A DNA stretch of 64,000 bases. It comes from Adineta steineri (taxonomy: Eukaryota; Rotifera; Eurotatoria; Adinetida; Adinetidae). The stretch lies in the NCBI GenBank assembly GCA_905250115.1, contig CAJNOI010000025.1, positions 62,001 to 126,000 on the forward strand. The letters are read 5' to 3'. The notes beneath the pieces were generated by a model. That model worked only from the letters and a program-made list of their open reading frames with translations, had not been told where the DNA came from and did not search any database. Made by a program: the position numbers and the translations under genes. Numbering within the stretch: position 1 is the first letter of the stretch; every line of letters starts with the position of its first letter. Positions 63,140-64,000 of this stretch are shown here, in pieces.

Positions 63140-64000
63140 ACTTTCACCATGCTGGATCTCTCGGACAATAAAATCGGGCATCTTGGTGCACAACATTTGG
63201 CCCATGTACTACAACACGATACAGTTACTCTCATTCTCTCTTTATCTATACCATGTCTTTACCTCTACTACTTCATCTAGACACTCACCACACTAAAGCT
63301 TAGAGAGAACCAAATCGGGTATGTTGGAGCACAATATTTCGGTCGTGCATTACAATACAATACAGTAACTCTTATTCTGTCTTTTCTTATACTAGTCCTC
63401 ACTTCCACTTTTCCATATAGACCCTCACGACACTAAACCTCGATTATAATCAAATCGGAGCTAATGGAGCATGCTATTTGGCTGATGCATTAAAACACAA
63501 CACAGTAATTCTCATTCTCTCTTTCTCTATACAATTTCTTTACCTCCACATTTTTATCTAGGCACTAACCAGACTAGATCTCTCGAGTAATCAAATCGAA
63601 AATGTTGGAGCAAAATCTTTGGGTGTTGCGTTAAAACACAACACAGTAATTCTCATTGTTTTCTTATCTCTACCATGTTTTTACCACTACTACTCTATCC
63701 AGACACTCACCACACTGAATATCGAGGGCAATAAGATCGGAGATGTTGGAGCACAATATTTGGGTGCTGCATTACAACACAACACAGTAACTCTCCTTCT
63801 CTCTCTGTATCTATATTATGTCTTAACCTCTACTACTTCATTTAGACACTCGCTACACTAAATATGGAGGGCAATGAAATTAGAGATGCTGGAGCACAAT
63901 CGTTAGGTCATGCATTACAACAGAACACAGTAACTTTCATTGTCTCTTTATTTATGCCGTGTGTTATCCTCTACTACTTCATCTAGACACTCACCACATT
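63140..64000 (+). CDS. LRR (ribonuclease-inhibitor type) protein, one repeat per exon, partial
   Basis: Six complete 84-nt exons and the start of a seventh: 63140..63223, 63281..63364, 63421..63504, 63562..63645, 63703..63786, 63846..63929 and 63987 onward. Each starts and ends in phase 0 and encodes exactly one 28-residue RNI-type repeat, such as TLTTLNIEGNKIGDVGAQYL then GAALQHNT. Introns are 56-59 bp, begin GTAACTCT or GTAATTCT, end TCATCTAG or similar, and are themselves alike in sequence, so the unit of duplication is exon plus intron (about 141 bp). RNI repeats form a curved protein-binding surface, as in NLRC3-like and F-box LRR proteins. The 5' end and the rest of the gene are outside my model or beyond the window. 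Confidence 0.8.

Overview
The window looks like nuclear DNA of a small invertebrate, most likely a bdelloid rotifer. This is inferred from several things together: strongly AT-rich sequence, dozens of GT-AG introns of only about 50-65 bp, families that are greatly expanded in bdelloids (NHL-repeat proteins, RING and F-box proteins with ribonuclease-inhibitor-type leucine-rich repeats, rhodopsin-like receptors), and a bacterial-type alpha-L-rhamnosidase fragment lying among ordinary animal genes. Animal markers are clear: a complete striated-muscle-type myosin heavy chain, a p21-activated kinase, a cadherin and a 7TM receptor. Nearly all genes are on the minus strand; the plus-strand exceptions are the B-box/NHL gene, the His-Me-finger-like locus and the F-box/LRR exons at the right end.

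Layout. 1-1.1 kb: RING/TRAF-zinc-finger protein with C-terminal LRRs, cut by the window edge (-). 2.3-3.7 kb: secreted, probably GPI-anchored NHL-repeat protein (-). 5-9.3 kb: three tandem paralogues of an unrecognised two-TM, cysteine-rich surface protein (-). 12.5-16.6 kb: B-box/coiled-coil/NHL protein (+) whose one 2.75-kb intron carries a hAT-like MITE with an intact 8-bp target-site duplication. 17.3-18.3 kb: 5'-truncated GH78 rhamnosidase (-). 18.5-21.9 kb: ZZ finger + adenylation + carrier + thioester-reductase protein (-). 22.2-23.0 kb: small protein, possibly axonemal (-). 23.6-26 kb: PAK in 13 exons (-). 26.7-27.6 kb: unrecognised multi-pass membrane protein (-). 28.2-37.7 kb: array of five TTK/Mps1-like kinase paralogues (-), two with damaged catalytic motifs. 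38.4-47.5 kb: myosin heavy chain, 29 exons including a 7-nt microexon (-). 50.4 kb: tRNA-like sequence. 51-52 kb: His-Me-finger-like locus with a probable frameshift (+). 52.9-56.2 kb: cadherin (-). 59.5-60.5 kb: GPCR (-). 61.8-64 kb: F-box exon, then a run of exons each encoding exactly one LRR (+).

I reconstructed exon structures by hand from splice sites and phase. The joined lengths of the NHL protein, CAR-like protein, 233-aa protein, PAK, kinases 1, 2, 4 and 5, myosin and cadherin are all exact multiples of three. The genes do not form one pathway; the main themes are local tandem duplication (surface proteins, kinases, LRR exons), small non-autonomous repeats between genes, and one probable horizontal acquisition. 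The most unusual non-coding signal is a family of short GT-rich/AC-rich hairpins scattered through the intergenic DNA and absent from the coding exons I mapped.
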